From DYRB01 sp963845265 (lineage in GTDB: Bacteria > Pseudomonadota > Gammaproteobacteria > Chromatiales > Chromatiaceae): a DNA stretch of 64,000 nt. The notes beneath the pieces are model-generated. The model was not told where the DNA came from. It was given only the letters and a program-made list of their open reading frames with translations, and did not search any database. The translations under genes and the position numbers were made by a program. Where the stretch lies: assembly GCA_963845265.1 (NCBI GenBank), contig CAWJRN010000005.1:1-64000 (forward strand). The letters run 5' to 3'. Positions 10,941 through 19,373 of this stretch are shown here, one piece after another. Position 1 is the stretch's first letter, and every line of letters begins with the position of its first letter.

Positions 10941-12500
10941 ATGAACCGATTCGGATTAGCCGCCAGGCTGTTGGCGCTCAGCCTGACGACAGCCACGCCA
11001 GCCATGGCGGCCGACTACGACCTCGTTATCCTCAACGGCCGGGTCATGGACCCGGAGACGGAGTATGACGCCGTCGCCAACGTTGGCGTTAAGGACGGCC
11101 AGATCGCTGCCATCACCCAAGATAGGATTAGCGGCAAAGAGACCATCGACGCCACCGGTCACGTGGTCGCGCCCGGTTTTATCGATATCCATGCCCATGG
11201 CCAGAACCTCGGCGATTACCGGATGCAGGCCATGCAGGGCGTCACGACCATGCTGGAGCTGGAGTCTGGCGTGCTGCCGATTTCCGCCTGGTATGAAGCA
11301 CAAGGCAAGAAGCGGCTGCCGGTCAACTACGGCTCGGCCGCTGGTTGGACCTTCGCCCGGATCGCGACCTTCACGGACACCGAGCCCGAGGCTACGGTGA
11401 AGTATTTCCAGGATGCACAGAAGCTCAGCGACTGGAAGATGGGCGTGGCGACCCCGGAACAACAGGAGAAGATCCTTCAGCTGGTGGAGCAGGGTCTCGA
11501 TGAAGGTGCCCTGGGCATCGGCATCAATGCCGGATACGCCCCCGGTTATGGCCGCAAGGAGTATTACGCGCTGGCCGAGCTGGCAGCCAAGCGCGATGTC
11601 GCCACTTACACCCATTTGCGCTATGCCAGCAACATGGAACCCAAGAGCTCGTTCGAGGCGGTCCAGGAGCTGATTGCCAATGCCGCGATCACCGGCGCAC
11701 ACATGCATGTCTGTCACATCAACAGCACCTCGCTCAGAGACATCCATTCCACCTTGCCCCTGATCGAGAAGGCCAAGCAGCGCGGCGTCAATGTCAGCGT
11801 CGGGGCCTATCCCTGGGGTGCCGCGAGCACCGTGGTGGGGGCAGCCATGTTCAGCGGCGAGGGCTGGCCGGAGCGTATGGGCTCTACCGCCCATAGTTTT
11901 CAGCTCGGGCTTGAGCGCATGACCGAGGCGCAGTTGGCGGATTATCAGCAGAACAAGCCCGGCACCTTCATCGTTTGGCACTTTCTGGACGAGAGCGATC
12001 CCGAGGACCTCGCGCTGCTCGACGCCTCCATCCTGCATCCCGATGTGCTCATCGAATCCGACGAGATGTTCTGGATGTTCATGGACGGGCACAACGAGAT
12101 CGCCAACTACGACGGGGACGCCTGGCCCTTGCCCGAAGGCGCCTTTTCTCACCCGCGCTCCAACGGCACCTTCGCCAAAATCCTGCGCTCCTATGTCCGC
12201 GAACGCGGACTCATGGCGATGCAGGAGGCGCTACGCAAGATGACCCTGATGCCCGCCCAGACCCTCGAAGGCTTCGTGCCCCAGATGAAGAAGAAGGGAC
12301 GCCTGCAGGTGGGTATGGATGCCGACATCGTGGTCTTCGACCCGGAGACCATCCGTGACGTTGGCACCTACGAGGACCCCAACCATCCGGCGGAGGGCGT
12401 GCAGAGCGTGCTGGTCAACGGCGAGCCCGTGGTCGCCCAGGGTGAGCTTGTGCTGGATGCCGCCCCTGGCCAGCCGATCAGGCGACCGCTGGCTGACTGA
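10941..12500 (+). CDS. Exported amidohydrolase, D-aminoacylase type (copy 1)
   Basis: The 519-residue product begins with a signal peptide (about 24 residues, cut near ATPAMA-ADY), so it should act in the periplasm. The body is an amidohydrolase barrel: DLVILNGRVMDPET, then the metal-binding strand VVAPGFIDIHAHG, the later histidines in ATYTHLRYAS and HMHVCHINST, and an aspartate in LIESDEMFWMF. The C-terminal DADIVVFDP strand returns to the small beta domain. Characterised N-acyl-D-amino-acid deacylases have a metal-ligand Cys after the HxH strand; here the segment is MLELESG with no Cys. The start at 10941 is chosen for AGGAG eight bases upstream. A paralog follows 112 bases downstream. The substrate is unproven; N-acyl-D-amino acids or related amides are possible. 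Confidence 0.85.
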   Translation: MNRFGLAARLLALSLTTATPAMAADYDLVILNGRVMDPETEYDAVANVGVKDGQIAAITQDRISGKETIDATGHVVAPGFIDIHAHGQNLGDYRMQAMQGVTTMLELESGVLPISAWYEAQGKKRLPVNYGSAAGWTFARIATFTDTEPEATVKYFQDAQKLSDWKMGVATPEQQEKILQLVEQGLDEGALGIGINAGYAPGYGRKEYYALAELAAKRDVATYTHLRYASNMEPKSSFEAVQELIANAAITGAHMHVCHINSTSLRDIHSTLPLIEKAKQRGVNVSVGAYPWGAASTVVGAAMFSGEGWPERMGSTAHSFQLGLERMTEAQLADYQQNKPGTFIVWHFLDESDPEDLALLDASILHPDVLIESDEMFWMFMDGHNEIANYDGDAWPLPEGAFSHPRSNGTFAKILRSYVRERGLMAMQEALRKMTLMPAQTLEGFVPQMKKKGRLQVGMDADIVVFDPETIRDVGTYEDPNHPAEGVQSVLVNGEPVVAQGELVLDAAPGQPIRRPLAD

Positions 12501-12612
12501 GGTGGCTGTCGAACGCTGACCTTAAACAGCCCAACGCCACCCTGTTCGCCCCGGCGCCAGAGGGTGGTCGTGCCCGAAACAAAGGCGCCGCGCCAACCAA
12601 CGGAGCATCCAG

Positions 12613-14283
12613 ATGCAACGAACATCAAGCCTATTGAGACGCCTTGGCAAGGCCAGCCTCGTCTGCGGGCTCCTCGCGGCCGCGCAGGTTGCCGCAGCCC
12701 AGGACTACGACCTGGTCATCCTCAACGGTCGGGTCATGGACCCGGAGACGATGTACGACGCGGTCGCCAACGTCGGCATCAAGGATGGCCGAATCAGTGT
12801 CATCACCCACGAGGACATCACCGGCGCCGAGACGATCGACGCCACAGGTCATGTGGTCGCGCCTGGGTTCATCGACACCCACTGGCACTCCGACCGGCCC
12901 TGGACCAACAAGTTGGCTCTGCGCGACGGCCGGACCACCGCGGTGGATCTGGAGCTCGGTACCCATGGGCCGTTCATAGAGCAGTGGTACAAGGAGCGTG
13001 AAGGCAAGAACCAGCTGAACTACGGTCAGGCGGTGGCCCATGAGTTCGCCCGCGCCGAGGTGCTCGACGGCTTCCAGGGGGCACAGGATATCTACAGCGC
13101 CATCGAGAGCCGTAAAGCGGATGGCTGGTGCTGCCGCAAGCCCACCCTGGAGGAGGGCAATCAGATCCTTGCGCTGTTGGACGAGGGGTTGCAGGCCGGC
13201 GGTCTCGGCGTCGGCTCGACCCTCGGTTACATGCGCAACGGCGTTTCCGCCCGCGAGTTCTTCGAGCTGCAGCGCCTTGCCGGACACTATGGTCGGCAAA
13301 CCGGCGCGCACTTCCGCTATACCCCAGGTGACGAGGTCACCGAGAGCAACGGGATTCAGGAATTGCTGGCCAACGCGGCGGCCCTGGGCGCCCCGGCGTT
13401 AGCCTGCCACTTCAACAACCCCGGCTATAACCTGGTGCACGAGCTGCTGGTGCGGATGCGCGAGCGCGGCATGAATGTCTGGGGCGAGATCTACCCCTAT
13501 GCCGCCGGCTCCACCGCCCTGAACGCGGTCTTTCTGGAGCCGGAGGTCTGGGTCGATCAGCTCGGCTACAGGTACGAGGACACCATTAAGGATGTCGCGA
13601 CCGGGGAGTGGTACACCCAGCAGAGCCGCGAAGAGATGCTCAAACAGGAGCCGACGCGGGCGGTGCTCGTGTTCAAGATGCCCGAGTCGGCGATTCTCGA
13701 TTGGCTCAGGCTGCCGGACGTGGCACTGATCACGGACGGCATGCCGCTGATTCCCTATGAGGGTCTGAGCTGGGACACCCCCTACGATCAGCTGCCCAAC
13801 ACCCATCCGCGGACGGCCGGCACCTATGCCAAGGCGCTGCGGCTGGCCAGGGAGAACAACATCCCGCTCATGCAGATCGTTGCGATGTCCAGTTACAACT
13901 CCGCCCGGCCGCTGGGCAAGATGGGCCTGAAGGCCATGCAGGAGCGGGGCCGCCTGCAAGCAGGCATGGTCGCGGACATCACCATCTTCGACCCGGAGAC
14001 GGTCACCGACAATGCGACCTACGAAAAGGGCGCACAGCCATCCACGGGCATTCCTTATGTCATCGTCAATGGCCAAATCGTGGTCAAGGACTCGACGGTG
14101 CTCAAAGGCGTCAATCCCGGGCAACCGATTCGCTATGAGCCAGAAAAGAGCCGATTTGAGCCGCTCACCCTTGAGCACTGGACGCAGCAGTTTTACACCT
14201 CACCGGTGGACTTCGGCGGCGGCTTGCCCGGTGATCAGCCGCGCAAAGTGGGAGTGCCTGAGGTAGAGCCGCACATCCATTGA
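12613..14283 (+). CDS. Exported amidohydrolase, D-aminoacylase type (copy 2)
   Basis: The 556-residue paralog of the upstream gene has a signal peptide of about 29 residues (cut near VAAAQ-DYD). The first 65 mature residues match copy 1 closely (DYDLVILNGRVMDPET, then GHVVAPGFID), with the metal motif as THWHSD. Further candidate ligands lie in GAHFRYTP, LACHFNN and LITDGMP. The Cys of typical D-aminoacylases is again replaced (DLELGTHG). The middle is more divergent and includes an adjacent Cys pair in GWCCRKP. The C-terminal 45 residues after QPIRYEPEK extend beyond copy 1. GGAGC precedes the ATG. The pair looks like an old tandem duplication with divergent substrate preference. Confidence 0.85.
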   Translation: MQRTSSLLRRLGKASLVCGLLAAAQVAAAQDYDLVILNGRVMDPETMYDAVANVGIKDGRISVITHEDITGAETIDATGHVVAPGFIDTHWHSDRPWTNKLALRDGRTTAVDLELGTHGPFIEQWYKEREGKNQLNYGQAVAHEFARAEVLDGFQGAQDIYSAIESRKADGWCCRKPTLEEGNQILALLDEGLQAGGLGVGSTLGYMRNGVSAREFFELQRLAGHYGRQTGAHFRYTPGDEVTESNGIQELLANAAALGAPALACHFNNPGYNLVHELLVRMRERGMNVWGEIYPYAAGSTALNAVFLEPEVWVDQLGYRYEDTIKDVATGEWYTQQSREEMLKQEPTRAVLVFKMPESAILDWLRLPDVALITDGMPLIPYEGLSWDTPYDQLPNTHPRTAGTYAKALRLARENNIPLMQIVAMSSYNSARPLGKMGLKAMQERGRLQAGMVADITIFDPETVTDNATYEKGAQPSTGIPYVIVNGQIVVKDSTVLKGVNPGQPIRYEPEKSRFEPLTLEHWTQQFYTSPVDFGGGLPGDQPRKVGVPEVEPHIH

Positions 14284-14290
14284 GTCGGAC

Positions 14291-14856
14291 GTGCCAAGGG
14301 GGTTCTCTCAGGCAATCATGCTGTGCGCACTGGCAGGGACAGCCTTTTGCGCAGAGCTGATTGCCGCTCCGGCGAGCACGGATGGCAACGACGCGGCGGA
14401 CCCGGCTGGTTCGGCGCCTGGGAGACGCGCTTCGAAGACAACATCCACCTGACGCTCTGGCAGGCGGACGAGCGCACCGACGCCGGCGTTCCGGATGGCT
14501 GGGGCGCACAGTTCTCGTTCAGCAGGAGGCTCCGCGAGCGCTGGCTTCCTTTCCTGCGCGTGGGCTATGCGAACGGCAGCGGGGCGGCACTGGATCGATC
14601 TCTGAGCACCGGTTTCGCGTACGACGCCCCCGGTCGTGACACGGTGTTCGGACTCGGTGTCAATTGGGGCCGTCCGAACCAGAGCGGTTCGGGCACCGCG
14701 ACCGAAGACCAATACACCGTCGAGGCGTACTACCGAGTGCAGCTCTTCGACAGGCTGGCGATTACCCCGGATCTCCAGTTGATCAAGAACCCCGCCGCTA
14801 ATCCCGACGAGGACCTGATCTGGAGTGCCGGGCTTCGCGCGAGATTGGCTTTCTGA
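14291..14856 (+). pseudogene. OprB-like porin remnant: signal peptide plus C-terminal barrel
   Basis: From GTG 14291 (or ATG 14318) one frame encodes a signal peptide, MLCALAGTAFCAE, and about 20 more residues. Near 14390 the readable homology moves to another frame: WFGAWETRF, VGYANGSG, then LFDRLAITPDLQLI and a final RARLAF with terminal Phe, as expected for an outer-membrane barrel. This matches the last 150 or so residues of carbohydrate-selective OprB-type porins, which are normally about 400-450 residues long. The middle of the gene is therefore deleted and the joint is out of frame. It may once have supplied substrate to the amidohydrolases just upstream. Confidence 0.7.
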
Positions 14857-15135
14857 TGATCGCCTCGGATGGCTTTCCCGTCGCCGTGCAGACCGGGCTC
14901 GCGGTGGTGCTGGCCAACGGCGTCGCCCTCGCCATGGATTGGCCCAAGGCGATGTGAGCCGGCATGGCGGCAGCTTTGTGTAGTCTGAGCACCGCTGGGG
15001 AATCCTTCAACAAGGGGATGCGGCCGTGTTCTGGGCGCCTTGCTCGCAGTACCCCTGGTGCTGTTTCTGATCGGATTGTTCGCCCAGGACCGTTGTGGGC
15101 ATGCTGGATCAGATACGGGGACAAGCAACCCGTGC
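14856..15135 (+). pseudogene. FUSC-family membrane protein remnant with nonsense and frameshift
   Basis: The ATG overlaps the porin stop (TGATG). It reads FPVAVQTGLAVVLANGVAL and DWPKAM, then TGA where a Trp codon (TGG) would be natural, then AGMAAALCSLSTAGESFNKG. One extra C after this shifts the frame; the next codons in the new frame give RVLGALLAVPLVLFLIGLF. These are the first membrane helices of a FUSC (aromatic-acid-exporter-like) protein. Homology fades after 15135. The nonsense change, frameshift and missing remainder make it non-functional. Another FUSC remnant lies at 10021-10508 on the other strand. Confidence 0.65.
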
Positions 15136-15783
15136 GCTCAGCGCGGTGTCGGGTAAGCTGAACCCGACGGCGCTGGATACCGTCGCGATCTGACGCGACT
15201 ACAACGGACGCTCGCCCGATTGCGTCCGAGGCCGAGTTGGCGGAGGTGGACATTCCGCGGCACATCCATGGCCTGGCCGCGCGCGGTGCGGCGGTGGATC
15301 GGCGCCTGCGTGCGGCGGAACGAGATCTGTGGGAGTGCCGTGGCCCAATCGACGAGCGCCAAGACCTGAGCGGGACCGGGGACGCTGCCGACGCCGTCGA
15401 ATCGTCCCCGGCGTTTCACAAGGATCTGACGTTGAACCAGAACAGTTATCCGCTCCTGGGCGCCAATCGCGGTCTGTCCGAGGGCTTTATCTGCTTCGTG
15501 CCAGTTGCGCATGGCATCGACTGGGCTCGCTTGCGTGAGGGGAGGTTCTGACTGTCCGTCCAGGCCATACGCACGCAACCGTCCCGAGTACACTATCGCG
15601 CATTCGCCTGACGCTGGGCGGTCCTCTAGCGGCTGGGCCCGATGAGCGTTCGCTTCGAGCGGCTCTAAACATGCTTGCAGACAACGCAGCCAATGTCGGC
15701 AATCCGACGAATCCGGCCTTCCGATATCCAGGTTTCGATGACCGGATACAGCGTGAAGGAGTCGCTCGCTGCGGTCACCTGAC

Positions 15784-15819
15784 CGGCAGCAATTGGCCGG
15801 GAGCGGCCGATTGCTGCCG
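15784..15819. repeat. Long palindrome with 16-bp stem
   Basis: CGGCAGCAAT at 15784-15793 pairs with ATTGCTGCCG at 15810-15819; GGCCG (15795-15799) pairs with CGGCC (15804-15808), with one T-G wobble between and a four-base loop. There is no T tract on either side. It has the look of a dispersed intergenic palindrome. Confidence 0.65.
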
Positions 15820-15823
15820 TAAC

Positions 15824-15840
15824 AAGACCCCGAGGGTCTT
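15824..15840. repeat. Perfect 7-bp hairpin
   Basis: AAGACCC and GGGTCTT are separated by CGA. It follows the long palindrome by four bases. Only a weak T run follows on the plus strand, so it is an unlikely stand-alone terminator. Confidence 0.5.
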
Positions 15841-16072
15841 GGCATAGTCTAGGCTCACAAGCCTCAGCAGCGGCGGTGGCGGAGTCCGGCAGATCCGGCG
15901 CAGATTATTCTGGGAAAAGCTGCCGGAATACCGCGAGCGACAACGGCGAGGCGCCGGCGCTCCGACAGCGTGAGTCGATGGCGAATCGACCGCAAGATCG
16001 TGCCCAGCCCTTGGTCCGCCCCCGGATCAACCCAACCTTGGGTGGTTTGCTGCACTCACTTAGGAATACCCC

Positions 16073-16318
16073 ATGGAAACGTCCGCGGTAGAACAACTCA
16101 TCCGCTCCGGGATGCCCGATGCCCAGGTCCAGGTCAGCGGGGATGGCAGTCACTTCGATGCCGTCGTCGTCAGCGCCGCCTTCGCCGGGCTCACCCCGAT
16201 CAAGAAACAACGCCTGGTGATGGATACGGTACGTGCCGAGATCGCCAGCGGCGAGCTGCACGCCTTGTCCATCAAGACCTTAACGCCGGAGCAATGGGCA
16301 ACCCAGGAGGTGAGCTAA
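16073..16318 (+). CDS. ibaG: BolA-family protein, IbaG type
   Basis: The 81-residue protein is a complete BolA fold. It carries QVSGDGSHFDAVVVS, then the helix-turn region LTPIKKQRLVMDTV and the closing HALSIKTLTPEQWA, which is closer to E. coli IbaG than to BolA. Such proteins pair with monothiol glutaredoxins through an Fe-S cluster; the conserved histidine in HALSIK is the expected ligand. IbaG is often next to murA and Mla genes, but here it stands alone before a convergent hydrolase. TAGGA lies about eight bases before the ATG. A short GC hairpin at about 16327-16345 separates it from the next gene. Confidence 0.9.
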   Translation: METSAVEQLIRSGMPDAQVQVSGDGSHFDAVVVSAAFAGLTPIKKQRLVMDTVRAEIASGELHALSIKTLTPEQWATQEVS

Positions 16319-16386
16319 CCGTTCGCGGGTGGGAGGGGCCCACCCAGGACAAATCGCGCCTGGGTTCAGCCGGTCAGCATGCCGCC

Positions 16387-17244
16387 TCAACTCCCTGGCT
16401 TGCCCGCCAGCCGGACCAGCGCGTCCAGCAGACCATCCAGGTAGGTCGGGGACCGGTGGATATCATTGTGACCGGCATCGGCCACCCGGATCAGGGTCGC
16501 GCCAGGCAGCAGTCCGAGCAGCCGCTCGCTGTGAGACGGCGGGATGAGGGTGTCGCGCCCCCCATGAAAGAGCAGGACCGGGGTCTTCACCCGCCCCAGG
16601 GCCTGGTTCGTGCGCAGTGGATAACGCAGTAGCGCCGGGGGCACCCAGGGATAGTGTTCGTGCGCCAAGGCCTCCATGCTCTCATAGGGCGACACCAGTA
16701 TGGTCAGGTCCGGCTGCACCTGCGCCGCTAGGTGGGCCGCCAACCCGGTACCCAGGGAGCGTCCATAGAACACCCGCAGCTTGCCCCGATAGAGGGGGGC
16801 AATGCTGTCCCAGGCGGCTCGCACGTCCGCCTCGAGTTGGGCCTGACTCTCGATCTGCCCCGTACTCTTGCCGAAACCTCGGTAGTCGGGCATGAACAGG
16901 TCGAAGTTGGCCTGGCGGAAACTGGGGACGGCGGTGAACCAATCCTCCAGGTTGGCCCCGTTACCGTGGAGGAACAAGACCACCCCGTCAGGGTTGGGCA
17001 GACGCAGGTGCAGGGCGTTCAGCCGTGCGCCAGGAACCTCGACCCAGGTCTCATGGACGTCCGCGCCGAAGTCGAAGCGATGATCTGTGGGTAAGGGCAC
17101 GGGATGAAACAGCAGGCCCTCCTGATCCCACCAGAGGGCCGCCACTACACTAAGGTACAGCGACCCGAACAGCGCAGCCCCATAGGCAAGGGTGCGAGAC
17201 CAGGTGCGGGTTGTCCGGGCGCGAGTTGTCGGCAGTTGCGTCAT
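16387..17244 (-). CDS. Alpha/beta hydrolase with N-terminal membrane anchor
   Basis: The 285-residue product starts at ATG 17244, with GAGG upstream; an upstream extension to 17361 is open but unlike the family. A basic N-terminus and one hydrophobic helix (about residues 17-37, YGAALFGSLYLSVVAALWW) form a signal anchor, so the catalytic domain probably faces the periplasm. The alpha/beta-hydrolase fold shows VLFLHGNGAN, the nucleophile elbow YGRSLGTG (Ser), an acid in FHGGRDTLIPP and the terminal His in DAGHNDIH. It resembles YfhR/BEM46-like serine hydrolases. Substrate is unknown. It is divergent from ubiG. Confidence 0.88.
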   Translation of the reverse strand: MTQLPTTRARTTRTWSRTLAYGAALFGSLYLSVVAALWWDQEGLLFHPVPLPTDHRFDFGADVHETWVEVPGARLNALHLRLPNPDGVVLFLHGNGANLEDWFTAVPSFRQANFDLFMPDYRGFGKSTGQIESQAQLEADVRAAWDSIAPLYRGKLRVFYGRSLGTGLAAHLAAQVQPDLTILVSPYESMEALAHEHYPWVPPALLRYPLRTNQALGRVKTPVLLFHGGRDTLIPPSHSERLLGLLPGATLIRVADAGHNDIHRSPTYLDGLLDALVRLAGKPGS

Positions 17245-17566
17245 GGCGACCTCGAAATTGGCGGGTCTCCCGCCGCGGGCAAGACGACCCAGACATTGGC
17301 AGGCGCCGACGGCACCAGGGCATCCATTCACCTGCGACCAAACTTGAGCCAGGCTCCCCAACCCCCTGTCCCGGTGGATGGAATGGGCAGTTCACCACAG
17401 CTTATCCACAGGGACACCCACCGCAACTGTGGACAGTCGGCCAGCATTCTAGCAGCCCAATCAGCCGCCACACCTGCGACCCTCGGCACCTTTGGCATAC
17501 AATCTCGATCCTGTTGCCACTCGGCAAGCCCCCACTCATCGCCGGCACCACCCTCGCGAGACCGCC

Positions 17567-18286
17567 ATGCCCCATAGAGCCAAGAACGTCGATCAGGCCG
17601 AGATCACCAAGTTCGAGGACCTCGCCAACCGCTGGTGGGACCCCAACAGCGAGCTCAAGACCCTGCACGACATCAACCCACTGCGCCTGGACTATATCGA
17701 CCAGGCCGCGGGACTGGCCGGCAAGCAGGTTCTGGACGTAGGGTGCGGCGGCGGCATCTTGTCGGAGGGCATGGCGGTCCGTGGCGCCCAGGTGCTGGGA
17801 ATCGACCTGGGCGCGAGCCACCTGCAGGTTGCGGAACTCCATACCCTGGAGTCCGGAGTCGAGGTGGAGTACCGGCGTATCGCCGTGGAGACCCTGGCGG
17901 AGGAACGTCCCGGGGGCTTCGACGTGGTAACTTGCATGGAGATGTTGGAGCACGTCCCTGACCCGGCCTCGGTCATCGACGCCTGCGCCCGCCTGGTACG
18001 GCCGGGTGGCTGGGTCTTCTTCTCGACGCTCAACCGTAACCTCAAGTCCTATGCCCTGGCCGTGGTCGCCGCAGAGTATGTCCTTGGCATGCTACCGCGG
18101 GGGACCCACGATTATGCCCGCTTCATTCGCCCCTCCGAGCTGGATTCCTGGGCCCGGGCCGCCGGGCTCAGAACCACCGACATTACCGGCATGACCTACA
18201 ACCCCTTCACCGCCACCTACCGGCTCGACAAGGGCGATGTGGACATCAATTACCTGATGACCTGCCGGCGCGACCCAGAGGCCTGA
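17567..18286 (+). CDS. ubiG: Ubiquinone biosynthesis O-methyltransferase UbiG
   Basis: The 239-residue SAM-dependent methyltransferase carries out both O-methylations in ubiquinone synthesis. Its N-terminus NVDQAEITKFEDLANRWWDP is the UbiG hallmark. The SAM-binding motif LDVGCGGGILSEGMA is at about residue 58, motif II-like TCMEMLEHVPDP near 125 and GGWVFFSTLNRN near 148. Length is close to the E. coli enzyme (240). ATG 17567 is chosen because the family homology starts directly after it. It is followed after 10 bases by the squalene/phytoene-synthase-like gene, and then by a YciK-like SDR, a variant of the ubiG-gph-yciK arrangement. Confidence 0.96.
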   Translation: MPHRAKNVDQAEITKFEDLANRWWDPNSELKTLHDINPLRLDYIDQAAGLAGKQVLDVGCGGGILSEGMAVRGAQVLGIDLGASHLQVAELHTLESGVEVEYRRIAVETLAEERPGGFDVVTCMEMLEHVPDPASVIDACARLVRPGGWVFFSTLNRNLKSYALAVVAAEYVLGMLPRGTHDYARFIRPSELDSWARAAGLRTTDITGMTYNPFTATYRLDKGDVDINYLMTCRRDPEA

Positions 18287-18296
18287 GCCCCGGCCC

Positions 18297-19172
18297 ATGG
18301 CTGCATCGGCAACGGCTACCCCATCGGCTCCGGACGTGGCCGCAGCATGGCGCTTCCCAAATCGCGCCACCCCGCCCGGGTCTTCCGCCTATTACAGCGT
18401 GCGTCTGGCCCCATCTGGGTTGCGCGACGACCTAGCGGCGGTGCTGGCCTGGCACCACGAGGTCCGCGCCGTGCTGTATAGCGTCTCGGATCCCGGCGTG
18501 GCCGCGGCCAAGCTCCAATGGTGGGCCGAGGAGCTGGGCCGCACCAGCACCGGCGAGGCGCGCCACCCCTTGAGCCTGGCCCTGGCCCTGGTGATGACCC
18601 GACATCAGCTGCCGCCGCCAGCCTTCCTGCGCCTGACTGAACAGACCCAAAGCGACCTGGCTGGCCAGGCGCCCACGGACCAATCCGCCCTCGAGGCCGG
18701 TTGCGAGGCGGACCTAGGGACCCTGTTCGAGCTATTGGCCCGCTGCCACGGGATCACCGATGCCGAGCCCCTGACCGCCGCCCGCCGTCTTGGCGGCTTC
18801 TGCGCCCAGGTCTACCTGATCCGCGACAGCGGGATGCACCTGCGTCGTGGCCGGCCCTTCCTTCCCGCAGACCGCCTCGCCGAGCAGGGCCTGAGCCACC
18901 AGGCCCTCGCCGGACCCGAACATTCGGGGCAGCTTCCGGGGCTCCTGGCCGAGTCCGCCGCCGCGGCCCTGACCTACCGCAACCAAGGCGCGGCATCACC
19001 CGCCGGCCTGCCCAGCAGTCTTCCCAGCAGCCTGCGGGTCCGCGGGCGCATCCTCGCCGCCTTGCTCGCTGAGCTCAAAGCCGAGGGGTTTGACGTCGCC
19101 CGGCGCCGCGTCGGCCTTACCCCGCTGCGCAAACTCTGGCTCGGGTGGCGCGAGGCGCGGCGGGGAGACTAG
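18297..19172 (+). CDS. Squalene/phytoene synthase-like protein without Asp-rich motifs
   Basis: The 291-residue protein has the all-helical trans-isoprenyl-diphosphate synthase pattern: AYYSVRLAP, WHHEVRAVLYSVSDP, LQWWAEELGR, and near the end of the core LIRDSGMHLRRGRPFLP. True squalene and phytoene synthases carry two DxxxD metal-binding motifs. Here the first is HHEVR and the second is DSGMH, so only one of the four aspartates remains. This resembles the catalytically silent NDUFAF6-like branch. It is 10 bases downstream of ubiG and probably co-transcribed. A role in isoprenoid or respiratory assembly is only inference. Confidence 0.78.
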   Translation: MAASATATPSAPDVAAAWRFPNRATPPGSSAYYSVRLAPSGLRDDLAAVLAWHHEVRAVLYSVSDPGVAAAKLQWWAEELGRTSTGEARHPLSLALALVMTRHQLPPPAFLRLTEQTQSDLAGQAPTDQSALEAGCEADLGTLFELLARCHGITDAEPLTAARRLGGFCAQVYLIRDSGMHLRRGRPFLPADRLAEQGLSHQALAGPEHSGQLPGLLAESAAAALTYRNQGAASPAGLPSSLPSSLRVRGRILAALLAELKAEGFDVARRRVGLTPLRKLWLGWREARRGD

Positions 19173-19193
19173 CGCTGCGCGGGAACCGTTCGC

Positions 19194-19298
19194 AGGGTGG
19201 ATAGGGCGCGTGGCCCGGCTTCTTAGTTGCTCTGCGAGATCCATCCGCAGCGCGTCCACCAACGAGCATTCGGTGGATGCGCTGCGCTTATCCACCCT
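19194..19298. repeat. Nested inverted repeat, likely dispersed intergenic element
   Basis: AGGGTGGATA at 19194-19203 pairs with TATCCACCCT at 19289-19298. Inside, GCGTCCACC (about 19252-19260) faces GGTGGATGC (about 19272-19280). It fills the gap between the synthase-like gene and the SDR gene. GGTGGAT-type palindromes of this sort are common genome-wide repeats in gammaproteobacteria. Confidence 0.6.
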
Positions 19299-19373
19299 AC
19301 CGTTATTGGTTACATTTGCGTGCAACCCGACTGGAAGCCATCCACCCACCTCCAACGACTATCCAACTGGCCC

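Larger units (their letters stand above)
15136..16072. other. Decayed stretch without a recognisable gene
   Basis: An open plus frame at 15237-15551 (104 residues, beginning MAEVDIPRHIHG) may be the tail of the broken FUSC gene or of a neighbour, but I do not recognise it and see no ribosome site. The rest holds two strong hairpins at 15784-15840 (listed separately) and the leader of the ibaG-like gene. Confidence 0.4.

Noticed and set aside
10956..12152. 398-residue minus-strand open frame opposite amidohydrolase copy 1
   Set aside because: No family signal; the plus-strand gene has a signal peptide and metal motifs.
14856..14958. TGA read as Trp (recoding) in the FUSC remnant
   Set aside because: Many genes in the window end with TGA at the expected place, and the same remnant has a further frameshift, so decay or error is simpler.
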